Positions 45,986 through 57,794 of a stretch of DNA of 64,000 nt are shown one piece after another. Made by a program: the position numbers and the translations under genes. Origin of the DNA: Zarea fungicola (taxonomy: Eukaryota; Ascomycota; Sordariomycetes; Hypocreales; Cordycipitaceae); the NCBI GenBank assembly GCA_900169235.1, contig FWCC01000181.1, forward strand, positions 111,577-175,576. The letters run 5' to 3'. How positions within the stretch are numbered: position 1 is the stretch's first letter; every line of letters begins with the position of its first letter. The notes beneath the pieces are model-generated. The model was given only the letters and a program-made list of their open reading frames with translations. It did no database searches and had not been told where the DNA came from.

Positions 45986-46660
45986 CTATTTTGCACACTT
46001 TGGATACTTGACAAAGATTCTAGTTCCAGAGTCCTTTGGACCCTCTGGATGTCCTCCAATCATCTTGACGCAGTGGCTTGTATGGTGATAGTTGGCCGTG
46101 TATGTATCCAGCTCCAGCGTGGGGTCCAGCAGGATTCTGTGCAGCCGTTTCCAGACGTACATGCAGTGTGTGACATGCCAGTCAAACGTTGTCTTAAAGT
46201 TTCCATAGTCACCGGCACCAAGCTCATCCATGGTTAGATTCTTGCCCTCTGCGATTTCATAGGGCCAGTGCCGCCCGTGGTACATGTCTTTTGCGTCTTG
46301 GGCGTCGGCCTCGGTGAGGCAGGAAGGGGGCAGCCACGAGTGGAGGACGATACTGTATTGGCACCCTCGTGCCATTGCATCTTCAGGTGAGTTGCCACAA
46401 TCACCATGAGACCAGGCCAACGGGAGACCAGTGTCAGGATCGGAGCCGTTGGCAGCATGAGGTATGTTGCGAGCGTGCGGTACTGGCTTCATCATCAAAG
46501 ACGAGTAGAGAACCAAGAGCGCTCCCATTGAGACGATGCCGAGGATGAAGGAGCTTAACATTGGAACCCATCTTCGTTGCTGCTTCAAAGGAACTTGACG
46601 GTCCTCGCCATAGTCGCTGATGTGGTCGTCGACTTGGGCGTACTTTATCTTGTCTGCCAT
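45986..46660 (-). CDS. Divergent UstYa-like membrane protein C
   Basis: An intron-free gene of 224 residues starting at MADKIKYAQVDD. A single membrane segment lies at about 32-54. The lumenal part has a different pattern from A and B: a cysteine-bearing GCQYSIVLHSWLPPSC region, then two HxxHC motifs, HVTHC (162-166, in FDWHVTHCMYVW) and HTSHC (193-197, in YHHTSHCVKMIG). The spacing, paired motifs and topology fit the UstYa superfamily, but sequence otherwise differs, placing it in a separate subgroup. It converges on UstYa-type gene B with about 160 bp between stops. It may carry out a second oxidation on the peptide (ustiloxin clusters carry two such proteins); this is inference. Confidence 0.82.
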   Translation of the reverse strand: MADKIKYAQVDDHISDYGEDRQVPLKQQRRWVPMLSSFILGIVSMGALLVLYSSLMMKPVPHARNIPHAANGSDPDTGLPLAWSHGDCGNSPEDAMARGCQYSIVLHSWLPPSCLTEADAQDAKDMYHGRHWPYEIAEGKNLTMDELGAGDYGNFKTTFDWHVTHCMYVWKRLHRILLDPTLELDTYTANYHHTSHCVKMIGGHPEGPKDSGTRIFVKYPKCAK

Positions 46661-48207
46661 CTTGGGGACGTGAGGCAGCTGTACTGGCTTTTTTTTTTTT
46701 GGTTCCGTATGTTTTAATACTGATAGTAAATAATGCAAGAGTACCTTTCCTAATTTTCACCGTATAGAATGGAAAACAGACTGCCAGGAGTAGGTGTAGC
46801 CAAAAAATAACAGCGGGGAGTTATGAGGTGAATGCATGCCCAGATGTTTGTTAGCCATATTGCTAGAACTCACACTAATATTCCCGCACTGTGTGATGCC
46901 CACGCAGTGGCGGGGGACCCGTACCCATCCCTGTCAGAACCTTCTGTGTCCCCCCAGCCTGGCCAGGCTCGATGTTACGAAAGTAACAATCCGCCAAAGT
47001 ATATGGGGTTGCTTACTTGGTTATTTCCAATTCAGGCAACCGCCGCGGCGGGGTAAAACAATCGGTAAGAAATGTCGCTTGATGCAGCGAAAGGGACTGA
47101 AAAGAAAATTAGTAGAGTAGTTTCAAGATAGTACGAGGGGTATTAATACACAGCAGGGCATCGTCGCAAGCCTCGTTTCAACACCAAAGCATGTTGCTAT
47201 GACGAGATTTAAATGAAAGTCGGAGAAAAAAGACTAGAACATGAATAGGTATTTTCGTGAAATATATTTTAGTATTGTATAATTATCCCTTGCTTTGTCT
47301 ATTCCCCTTAAGTAGAATATTTCTGTATGTACATTGTTTAATGTTTCGGCCGATTGCGAGAACCTAGTGAAATCTGTCGCCTGAGAAAGTCACCGAAGGT
47401 CAAGTTAAGCCTTACCATCTGCTCCAGGAGTTACAGGAGTGACTTGTTATCTTGGCCTGGGCCAAGCAACTAAATTCGAAAGGAAGTTTGAAAAAGATCC
47501 TAGGTTTCCATATGTGGTGTCCGCTCACACTATCGTGAATGAAGCATCAGTCACATAGCAGCATGCAACACAGGCTGCCCGGAGTCGGATCGCTCTGCTT
47601 CTTATAAAGCCCGCGAGAAAAATTTCAAAGGATGGCGAAGTAGCATTAGACACCCACATCCCAAACTACCGCCTTTCTGATTCGGCACTTGCACACCTCA
47701 CGCGCCGACCCAAGGTGATTGCCTACATGCATTATTTATTCTACCTCTAGGGTTCAAAACATGTTCAACTCTTCCGTAGCCGCAGGAAGACAACCGCAAG
47801 GCTCGGGAGAAAAACAGGGCATGGCGTCCTGATTGAACAGAGAGCCAAAGAAGTCTGCCACTGCATCGACATCGACTTCCTCACCCACCTCCAAGTCAGC
47901 GACACGCAGCGGAACTTATGTCCCCAAAAATTGTCTAGTAATCTGTGCTAGATACAAGCTAATTATCTGGTTTCGTGGCCAGGCCCATGCTGGGACGCTG
48001 AAAATTCGGGGCACCTTTCCAACTTGCTTCTGTGATCGAATCGTTAGTCCATCCACCAGGAGAGAAGAACTACGACAAGAAGAACATGCGATCGTAGCCC
48101 ACAGTGAAACCTTTCTCGAGCTGAGGAAAGAATTGACAACTTGAATAAGCACATGGCAGGTTCAAATAACCCTCCGTCTCCTCCCAAGCTTACCATACCT
48201 ATTTTAG

Positions 48208-49191
48208 GTGAGAGATATTCTATCGACATTACAAGATTATACTCATCGACCGTATGAGTATGAAATTAATTCAAACACGCATTATATATATATTTGCTCG
48301 ATATGCTGGAAAACTACATCGTTGAGTAGTAGTCATGGAGATGCAAACCATAACTGGGATGAATATTACGACCAAACGCTCGACGGTGGTCTGAGCCTTG
48401 CCCTTTTGTACTTGAGATTCATTCTCAGCAAAAATGGTACAAGTCTCCCGGATGCGAAAATCACAATCTTCAGCATAAACACAGGAGTCGTTTTCAGGCA
48501 CACGGCTCCCAAAGCGGCCCTCTGTTTGTCCAGCCCGCCATGCGGTCATAAGATTATTCTTCCTATATTTCACGCTGCTGATATTCCACTGACGCTTGTA
48601 GCCACTGACGCTTATAGACAAATCGTGTATTTGTATCTACAAATAACAACTCGACCAACTACAGATTATCTACTTGCCAAGTTTGGCATTACTCCACATC
48701 TAAAATCTTGCTCACTTTCAGACATACATTTCGCCATTACAATCTCGCCATTACAATTCTCTCATTCAATGATCAATACAATCCAATTGCCGATTAGCGG
48801 CGACTGGCCGACCCCAAACGATCACAATTGCCACATTGCGACCGGTTTCAGAGTCACATTGGTGGAGTACTTTAAAGAGAATACAAATGCAGGCGAAACA
48901 CTACTCAGAGATGTGGCCAGCTTTCCCCGGCTGAACGCTCGCTATCGAGCCTTCCCACGATTGGCTCCAGGACCTCAAGAAGCAACATGTAACAAAATAC
49001 GTTATCGATTCACCACCCCGTCCAAAGAAATGGATCTTATACTCACAACTAGGCTCCTATCCATCAAAACAACTATCCTTTCTGCATTTACAGCAGTCCG
49101 TTTATTCGGTACAAGATCCACCAAGAGCGGTGCACAGACTTCGCCCTCATTGAAATGTAATAGAAAGTGTAAATTGTGTGAGTTATCATGA
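48208..49191 (+). CDS. Doubtful 327-codon ORF, unrecognised
   Basis: A 984-bp open frame is long for chance in this stretch. It begins with GTG directly after a TTTTAG acceptor-like sequence, and its first ATG lies well inside, so it would have to be a downstream exon. No domain, signal or membrane segment was recognised; it ends with a small cysteine cluster (KCNRKCKLCEL). It could be a decayed gene or chance. Confidence 0.15.
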   Translation: MRDILSTLQDYTHRPYEYEINSNTHYIYICSICWKTTSLSSSHGDANHNWDEYYDQTLDGGLSLALLYLRFILSKNGTSLPDAKITIFSINTGVVFRHTAPKAALCLSSPPCGHKIILPIFHAADIPLTLVATDAYRQIVYLYLQITTRPTTDYLLAKFGITPHLKSCSLSDIHFAITISPLQFSHSMINTIQLPISGDWPTPNDHNCHIATGFRVTLVEYFKENTNAGETLLRDVASFPRLNARYRAFPRLAPGPQEATCNKIRYRFTTPSKEMDLILTTRLLSIKTTILSAFTAVRLFGTRSTKSGAQTSPSLKCNRKCKLCELS

Positions 49192-49893
49192 GCTCACTGG
49201 AAGTGGTCACTTGTGACCCGGTTTTGGGTATATGTGTTTCTAATTGTACTTGCAGAATGCTTCGCCCTAATCATTCAGAAAAATAGCTAACATGACTAAT
49301 GAACTCTACGTTCCAGAGAAGATATTGTGTGTAATATGTGATTGTATACGTACAAATTTCCCATTAGTACGCGCCCAGGCCACCAACAAGGTTGATGGGG
49401 TAACTCTACATTTGGGCCAATACTGGGAGCTGAGGCCGGCAATGACCATCTCTGTACTGGGTCGGGGCTGAGATGGCGTTGAATATGATAATTAAATCAA
49501 ACGTAAAATGGCCAATGTAGACGTGTTGATGATTTAAGCCATTATGGTGTTGGTCAATATCTCCAGACAACTTTTTTAATAAGCGTTATCTTATTTGGGT
49601 CTTTGTAGTCTTGCCGAACCGTTACTATTCTCTAACTGTAACATTATTTCCTTTACTATTTATTTTCTGTCGTGTAAAACTGAAGTAGGACTATAAATGG
49701 CAATCTAAGCGACACGCAGTGTTGGCTAGTAGGAATGAGTATGTTTCATCATAACTAATCAGTGTGATCATCTTTTGGAATACACGAACCTAGTGGGTAA
49801 TATCAAACTTGGGAGATAATACCGGGGAAATTATAGCCAAAATCAAAAGGAAGGAGGCAATTGTGCGAGATATCATCGACCCCAACTCACAGA

Positions 49894-50349
49894 TTAATCA
49901 GTTTCAAGGTGGTGATGCTGCATTGTAGCGTTGGCGTGAGCAATATCTCTGCATTTGGATGGTGGGCCTTTTCTCCTCATACATTCTCTGACAGGAAATA
50001 TATATATGTTAATTTCATGCGAAAACAAAAAGCACCTAAAATAGACCAAGAAGATGCAATCCTCGATTATTGGTTCTTGACTCTCATTTCTATGAACACG
50101 CTTGTTGTAAATTGCGTCTGTCTGCCGTCGAGCCAGGGAAGCCACCAATGGCCATTTGCTCTGGATCCCGTTGCGCAGCGAAAGCCAGACTAGTATAGTA
50201 ACACTTAGACTTGTGAGGGCAATAATAATTAACGAATAATATCCAGGTCGAGATGTAAGCCAAACTTTAGAATTTGCGTCCAAGTATACGCAGCTCTCAA
50301 GTAGCGGAGATTTCCCCCATTGCAGAAGAAACAGTTGGTAGTCTACCAT
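49894..50349 (-). CDS. Doubtful small membrane protein ORF
   Basis: The frame starts at a true ATG (MVDYQLFLLQWGKSPLLESC) and has one strong hydrophobic segment at about 38-58 (YYSLIIIALTSLSVTILVWL). The last third looks unlike protein, so if real the coding part probably splices out. No family recognised; no HxxHC motif, so not UstYa-like. Confidence 0.15.
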   Translation of the reverse strand: MVDYQLFLLQWGKSPLLESCVYLDANSKVWLTSRPGYYSLIIIALTSLSVTILVWLSLRNGIQSKWPLVASLARRQTDAIYNKRVHRNESQEPIIEDCIFLVYFRCFLFSHEINIYIFPVRECMRRKGPPSKCRDIAHANATMQHHHLETD

Positions 50350-53300
50350 GGTGCTCTTCTGTGCGTGACGGGTTGCAACCTGGGAATAATACTTACTCTC
50401 GGCAATTGTCGCAATTTTGCATTGTTTTAGAGGGATATTAAGTTGAATGTAAGAAGTAGGAAGCTGGATTTGCTCCTTTGAAAGTTATTTTTCGGAATGT
50501 ATGGCAAGCGACCGAGCCGAGGCACCCAACGATGATACAGGGTAGGAAATGGCTTCAGATCAGATATGATGGAACATATGCATAATCTGATGAAAGTGAT
50601 TTAAATGTAGCTCGGTAAAGTGAGTACTTCATTCACCGTTACATTTGTGGTATGTGCAGAGCCACACATATTGCCATGACAATCATCAGCTTCTCAAATG
50701 GCAAGATGCATGCTCAAATCACAACAAACACAGTATAATTTTATGAGTAAAAGTTTTCTTAAATGACTACCTATAATTCTGACCAAATTTGGTTCGTACT
50801 GTCTGCTTTATGAATTTTCGCTTGTATGTAGAACTGAAAGTCTTGTACTTGAGGGTTTACAGCCTGGAGGACTACTACTAGAGGCGCATCTTCAAAACCA
50901 CCAACGGTAATCAATCGATAATACCTAACATTGGCAAGTTTTCGGAAGAAAACAGATAGCCCAGTTTGAGAAGCTGAGGAGCTGCTGACAACTGTCCCTA
51001 CAAAGGTGGTGTGCAGGTGACCTTTCGCCCCAAACATCTGCCCAGCGGGCCGCCTCAACGAAACGCCACTATGTTCGACGAACAAAGAAAGGTTACAATC
51101 CAGAAAAATCATTGAAATAAAAATTTCTGTAGGTTGTAGTGACAGACAGGATTTAATCCTATCTGCATTCCTTCCAAGCTGTCGTGTCACTGTTCAAAGC
51201 GTGAATGTGTTTCCCCGAAGGTAATTGGAAGCTACTCGTCTTCTTGGCAACCAAAACAGAAAGCCTGGACCGTTACAATAAGGCTGGGTCCGGACACGAC
51301 ATGGATATTGGGTCTCAGTGGCGAAAAATTCCAATAACCCGATATCCATAATTAAATGAGCCGCATGGCGTTTTGCTCTTTTTTTAATTATTGAGGCGTT
51401 GCCCCTGGACCGGTCGAGCCTCATGGGCAGGTAGGTCGAGGCGGTATGTAACCACACACCAAGGAAGAGGGAGGATGACATTTCGGACAGACGGAAGAGA
51501 GGTTTATAGATCTCCATCGAGACAAACGGCGTGTGGGACACGTCGTATCGAGCTACTCCTACAAAGCTATCTTTAACACGCTGGGGCTACAACCTCAGAC
51601 GAGCAAAAGGGTCGGCGAAGCTGGATCTAGGTCCGATGGACGGATCACGATTCCGGTTTGGCTGAGGACAAACGAAGGCAATGGACAGCGCTTCGCGCTT
51701 GCAGCCGTTGAGACCTCAGAACTCTATCAATACAGCGGCCCAAGACCGAAAATGTAACCTTGTATCGGTTCTCCAGCAGACGTCTTGCTGGGACCTTGGC
51801 AGGTACGAGAAGCCGGTTCGGCTGCCCGACCCATTTGACGGGAATAAGCACAGGACCCCGTCGTTTGGGGAGATTTGGCTTGGGGTAGGTTTCCGTCTTA
51901 TTTCGAGAAGAAAGAGAAGAGAGATTCCATGCAATATTTGCCCGGAACTTGTTCATCTAACTTTGCAGTTGAAGGAATTTTCCGGCTGGCAGATTGCTGT
52001 GCGCCGTAGGATTGCACCTATGAATTTAATTGTAGAACTCGGGCCTCCCATCACCTATATGATTCAAGTATGATCGGGAATCGTCAATCCATTACTCTCC
52101 TCTAATAATCTGCTAGTTCAAGGTGCAGACCAATACAGATTTGAAACCCATCTCCAAGCGAATGGATTTGTCCCAATGATTTTTTTGCCCTTTCCGTCAC
52201 CCCGCCATGTGTTTGGAGTAGTCATGCATGTGTTCGGTCCCCGTCGCCCCAGATCTTCAGCCTCTTTGTATAGTGGTGGAGCAAATCAGGACGTGGCTTG
52301 CTTGTCTCGGCGGTGGCGTTGTGAGCTGGTAGCAAGGTTACGTTACATACAGGTAGGGGAAGCTGGGGAACGCTAAGAGTGCCGGGGACAACTCAAGACC
52401 AGCCACTGTCACAATGGAAAATTTGGAAGATTGCATTCTGTCAGCGCATGTGGGCAGCTGACCTTGGAAACCTGGCGCCATTTCTCTTAGCTCGCGTTGG
52501 AGCAGCTAGGGATGCATCTGTATTGTGTGCATACTTTTACAAAATCATCTGTGTCCGAGTTCGCTCCGATTGCCGTTTGTGCAGTACCAGGCCTGCAATT
52601 TCTGCCTTTCTTCACTGCGGCTCATCCGATGGGCTATCCGATTGAGCGGATCATACTGAACGGGGCGGCTTTTGTTGGCGGCTGACAGCTTTTCCCAAGG
52701 TGCAGAGCTCGCGACCAAAACGAGACGCCACCCAGCTAGAAATGGACTCGTACCAGCCAGTGGCGGCGACCTGTATCAAGTCTGCAGGGGCGCCACGATC
52801 TTAGAATGTTACTGGTAACTAAATGTGTGGAAAGCCGCAGGCAACCAATAATACGACGCCGAATTCGGTCCTTCCAGACTGATGCTGAGCAGGAGCTGTT
52901 ACAAACAGTACCAGTAGAGCCAATGACACGAGAACACCGATACGAGGCGCTCAGCTGCCATTCAATGCTGGCCTAGCCAATCTCTCGTCAACGCGCCAAC
53001 TCCCGCGTGCCCCCCCGGATAGAAATGTGACATTGGCTCTCCCTCCTGCTTGCTTCCTTCGGTGGCAAATTTTACGATGAAAGACAAGGCAGGGAGAGAG
53101 AGACCAGCTACAGCCTTGATGCACCAACAGCTCAGGAGATAACTGAGCCAAACGGGACAACGGCGCCATGGCCCGCTGCGGGTCTGTATTCGATCTAGTG
53201 AAGTTGCTACAGATAAATGCCACAGAAAGAGAAATCAAACGTTCGCAAATGCCCAACAGATTAGAAAGCTTGATAACGGTAGATAGTAAGAGTAACAATG

Positions 53301-55822
53301 CAATCTTTTGGTCAGCTTCGTACTGCAGATAACAGTTCCCCTGGCAGATAAGATGGACGGCAGCGGAGCGTCTTTCTTCTGGCACCAGATAGTACAATCT
53401 TGATATATGCTACAATGAGGCGGCGGAGTACCTCCTAGTGGCCAGCCAGCCGGAAAGGCGTTAATAGGGCGTAGCCCAATCAGAGCGATTTGTGGCAATT
53501 CTTACCACTGAACATGCCTTTACTAAGACGGACATTACGAACCTGTGAAAAAGTATTATCAACTAGGATTTTGCGCATCTAGTTATACGGGACCCCGCGG
53601 CCTGTCGCAGCTGTCAACGCGACTAGGGTGAGTTTTCGGCGCCAAGCAAGTGAGGACTGGAGCCTAAATCCTACTCGTGCTACACTACAGACTACAGGTA
53701 GCGCGACGTCGAGTAGCCTTCGTATTGCACGGTGATGAGCTCTACTTGTTGGGCGAAGGCGTACCAGTAGACCTAGAGGCTGCCGTGCCAACACGCCGGC
53801 TGGTAGCTGCTGTGGGTGGCTAATAATAAAGCCATGCGCCGTTCTCCAAAAGATGGTCCCTGTGGGACAAGAGCTGTAGCCCGGTTGGTCGCTATCGAAC
53901 TTGCCCATGTGTGTCGCGCGAGGAACCTTTGACGCTGCGGCTGCCAACGTGGTTGCCCCCCGCTGTCACGTAGTAGCGTACACGTCTGGGATGCATACAT
54001 GCGGACATATGTAGCTTGTTCGGAGTAGCAGTTCCCCATCTCTTTAGTGATATTTTAAGGGTAAGCCTCCATTCCATGCATTTCTGCTCCATGTGGCTGC
54101 CAGAAGCCAGTTGTTGTGGGGTGAATAGATTAAGCCTGTATGTACCCCATGGGCCTCCTCTGTAGCCTGGCTGGTTGGGGCAGCGGGTCGTTTACCACTG
54201 GGAGCTTGAAGTTTGGGGCATGTCACCGATGGCTTGTTTTTGTTTTGCATGCTAAAAAGTGTTTGTCACTTGTCTGGTATTTTTTTGGGGGCGGGATTGC
54301 ACGGCATGTTAGTGACTCTATACTGTAATGGATGTTCCCGATGATCGCTCCGCGTTGCAGCCTTGTAAAGGTCGGTCAGAGGCAAGATACGAGAGAGACG
54401 CGAATACAGAACAATCAATCATGCTACTCACAGATTTCGAGTTCAGTCAGGAAATCTCTTCTGGTTCTCCAAATTCTGACCCAGGCCCGGGAGACTTTGT
54501 TAGCGTGCAGCCAGTCATGGGACGGGGGCCGGGCTAGTACGAAAATGGCGAATCCCCCTATTTTGTTCCAAGCTAAAACCACCCCCCCAACTCAGCCTAA
54601 AATATGTATTTAGATGAATAGGGTGCGTTGCAACGGCCTTGGAGGAATTTGGTTGCATGGCGTGGCGAGTTAGGTATTGATTGCATTGATTGGAGCAGTT
54701 GGAGGAGATGAAATGAGGCGGGAGACCAGGTACTGCTGGAGTGAACCTAGGAATATGGTACAGACAGGTGTACATTGGGCAAAGTAGCTGTGCTCAGTAA
54801 TCTGCGCTTAGTGCAATAGGGCTATAGCAGTCTTAGTACCTAAAAGCACGTTGAAAGTACTAAAAATTAGCGCACTAGGAATAGCAGCCCTCCACAGCAA
54901 CTACAGCCCTGAAAAGGTGACAGTATCTACGGCACAGCTGCCACTAAGTAGGTAAGTAGCCTGCTAACTATACTTGTTCAGTAATTGTGCCGAAAACATT
55001 GTATTTTGCTGGTGCAAACCTAATAATACTCTGTACCTGCCTTACTGCTTCAACAGGTACATACATGTACATTGCTTGCAAGGTACATCACATACACTCG
55101 TTATCGTAAATGAACTTTTTCATATCTTCCTCACTACATCGCCACTTTGTCACACTCATACCAGCAAGAAACTTCATCAAGTGCAAGCAACCTTCCTGCG
55201 CTCGCCATGGCTGCCTCACCTGCAAACGCAGAAGCCCGCCAAGTGGCATGTACCAGTAGGCTCGGATGGTTTTGACGCTCCGCCGCATGCCCCATCCAGC
55301 GAGCAACCGTCCATCCTCCTACCATTGATAGTGCCATCCATCCATCGACCTAGCCTAACTTTGCTGATGGCCGTCCCGTCCGTCCATTCAGCAGCCAGCT
55401 AAACCCAGCACCCACCCTAAATGAGTCAGCCACAAAACGCAGCCTATTGTTGCAATTCGCAGCCCCTGGTGCCTCTCTGCTCCGGATACCACCCTCCACT
55501 GTCCACTTGTCTGCTCCACTACCACGACTCTGGTGTGCCATCCCTCGTCCGTCTTTCTCCATCTTTTACTCGCAGCGTTGCAGGGCCGCTTGGTGGCGTT
55601 GTTGTGGTGCCCCGTCCACCCAAGCTCGTGTGAGCGCCCACCTCTTTGTGAGACGCCAGCCCTTCTTTTCTGAGATATAAGGGTCTCTCCCCCGACCTCT
55701 AGCCTCATTGCTGCTTCCCTGTGTCTTTGATCTCACTGTCCATCCAGCACCTAGTCACTTCTTTGACGCCTCGACCTCACTGGAGCCAGATACCCCGGAT
55801 CCTCGACAACAAACGGCCCATC

Positions 55823-57405
55823 ATGTCTGACGAGCATAAGGAAACCGCCGTGGACTCCAAGGAGTTGGCCGCTCAGCATGGAGAAGACACTTACCAGGAT
55901 ACCTACAATGGTGCTCCCCCACCCCGTCCTGAGGGTTGGATGTACAAGAGCTTCTCGCCTTTTGGCAAGAGACTGGAAATGTGGTATGCCTCGCCCAAGT
56001 TCCAGCTGCTCCTGATCTCCATGGTTTGCTTTCTCTGCCCTGGCATGTTTAATGCCCTTTCTGGCCTCGGCGGTGGTGGTCTCGACGCGCAGCATCAGTG
56101 GGTTGGTGCCAACGCGAGTGTTGCGCTTTACTCTACCTTTGCTGTCTTTGGTTTCTTCGCCGGTACTATTACCAACCGTCTTGGTATTCGACCTGCTCTT
56201 GCCTTTGGTGGTCTTGGCTACTGCATCTATGCAGCTGCTTTCCTCTGCTTCAAGCACACGCAGAACATTGGGTTTGTCTACTTTTCAGGCGCCTTCCTTG
56301 GTGCTTGTGCCGGTATCCTCTGGTGCGCCCAAGGTGCCATCATGATGTCCTACCCTCGCGAAGCATCCAAGGGTCGATACATCTCCGTCTTTTGGATCAT
56401 TTTCAACCTGGGTGGCTCCATTGGATCGATGGTAAGTCTCATCACAGATACTGTGCGCTTAACACGCTCTAAGTCTTCAAATAGATTCCTCTCGCGCAGG
56501 CGGCTAACAACAAGGATGCCACAACTGCTTCGGACGGTGTCTACGCCGCTTTCATCGTCCTCATGGCCTTGGGTTCCGCCCTCTCCTTCAGTCTCTGCAA
56601 TGCCGACAAGGTTATTCGTGAAGACGGCAGCAAAGTCATCCTGATGAAGAATCCCACTTGGTGGTCGGAGCTTAAGGGTCTCTGGGAGACCATGTACGCC
56701 GCACCATGGGTGCTTTTGCTCTTTCCCATGTTCTTCTGCTCCAACGTTTTCTACACATACCAGCAGAATGTCGTCAACGGCGCAACGTTCAACGCCCGTT
56801 CCCGAGCCCTGAACGGCCTGCTCTACTGGCTCGCACAGATCTTTGGTGCAATCGTCAATGGATTTGCTTTGGACTACAAGGGCGTCCGTCGCTCCACTCG
56901 TGCCCGCGCCTCTTTCGTCTGGCTCGTTGTCGTCTCATTCGGTGTCTGGGGCGGTGGTTATGCTTGGCAGAAGTACCAGCCCACTCGCAAATGGCGAGGG
57001 GATCACCCAGATGAGAACCTCATTGACTGGTCTGAGGGTAGCAGGTTCCTTGAGCCCATGTTTCTGTACTTCTTCTACGGCATGTATGATGCCATCTGGC
57101 AGACTTGCATCTACTGGTACATGGGTGCCCTTTCCAACTCTGGCCGCAAGGCTGCCAACTTGGCCGGTTTTTACAAGGGCATTCAGTCCGCTGGTGCGGC
57201 TATCTTCTGGCGTCTCGACGGTCAGAAGGTCGAATTCAACACCATCTTTGGTGCCACATGGGGTATCCTGTCTGCAGCTCTCCTCATCGCCTCCCCTGTC
57301 ATTCTGTTTAAGATTAAGGACCACGTTTCTGTGGAGGAGGATCTAAAGTTCTCTGACGAAACTATTGAGGATGTCCTGCCCACCCAGAAGCACGTCGATG
57401 CTTAA
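55823..57405 (+). CDS. UNC93-like major facilitator superfamily membrane protein
   Basis: Two exons, 55823-56431 and 56485-57405, join in phase 0 and give 509 residues. A hydrophilic N-terminus of about 60 residues precedes about eleven or twelve membrane segments. Family landmarks are the first helix FQLLLISMVCFLCPGMFNAL, followed by SGLGGGG, then the GxxLGI loop (TNRLGIRPALAFGGLGYCIY) and the LGACAGILWCAQGAIMMSYP helix characteristic of fungal UNC93-like proteins. Substrate is unknown; the animal founder regulates a potassium channel, but fungal members are generally annotated as transporters. The ATG at 55823 is chosen over the longer frame from 55721 because it starts the typical charged tail and the upstream segment looks like pyrimidine-rich leader. 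Confidence 0.9.
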
Positions 57406-57794
57406 ATGGTTGACGCTGAGTACTGAGTATTGTATTTATTCTTGGAATGAGATGCAAATGGATTTCTTTCGATTTTCAGCCTGTTCAACGTTGGGAAACA
57501 ATTTGTTCGCTTCTTATTGTTTATAATATAGCTGGTTTCTGCATGGTTGCTACAGCATTCTGCACATTTACTTTAATTTTAAGTAGACAATATACCCTGC
57601 TTAGCTTCTACCCCATCCTGACTGTGACTGAGCTCTTAAATCAATTATCAAATGTGTGGCTAAGCCCATGGGGTAATAAATCAATCGGATTCTGGAAAAG
57701 AGCACACTTTGATAGTTGCTTAATAACGGTCTGTGATATAATACAGAGTAGAGATAAAAGAGAGTAAGTATTTAAATACACGACCCCACATAGA
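57406..57794. other. Convergent 3' intergenic region
   Basis: AT-rich 390 bp between the UNC93-like and hydrolase genes. No gene is seen. Confidence 0.6.

Larger units (their letters stand above)
46661..55822. other. 9 kb gene-poor stretch
   Basis: No confident gene was found. ORFs are short, overlap on opposite strands and lack domains, with two doubtful candidates listed separately (48208-49191 and 49894-50349). No transposase, reverse transcriptase or terminal repeats could be recognised by eye. The stretch may be degraded cluster or transposon DNA next to the candidate RiPP locus. Confidence 0.45.

Noticed and set aside
47833..48144. Possible bZIP remnant (Ser/Thr-rich ORF; a neighbouring frame reads EDNRKAREKNR)
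   Set aside because: The resemblance to a basic region is short, broken by stops and lacks a zipper; not enough to call a regulator.
53579..54039. Overlapping minus-strand ORFs of 88-122 codons
   Set aside because: Arg/Ala-rich, mutually overlapping frames with no domain; treated as chance ORFs.
46661..55822. Transposable element in the gene-poor stretch
   Set aside because: I looked for transposase or reverse-transcriptase motifs and terminal repeats and could not see any; a repeat-library search would be needed to decide.
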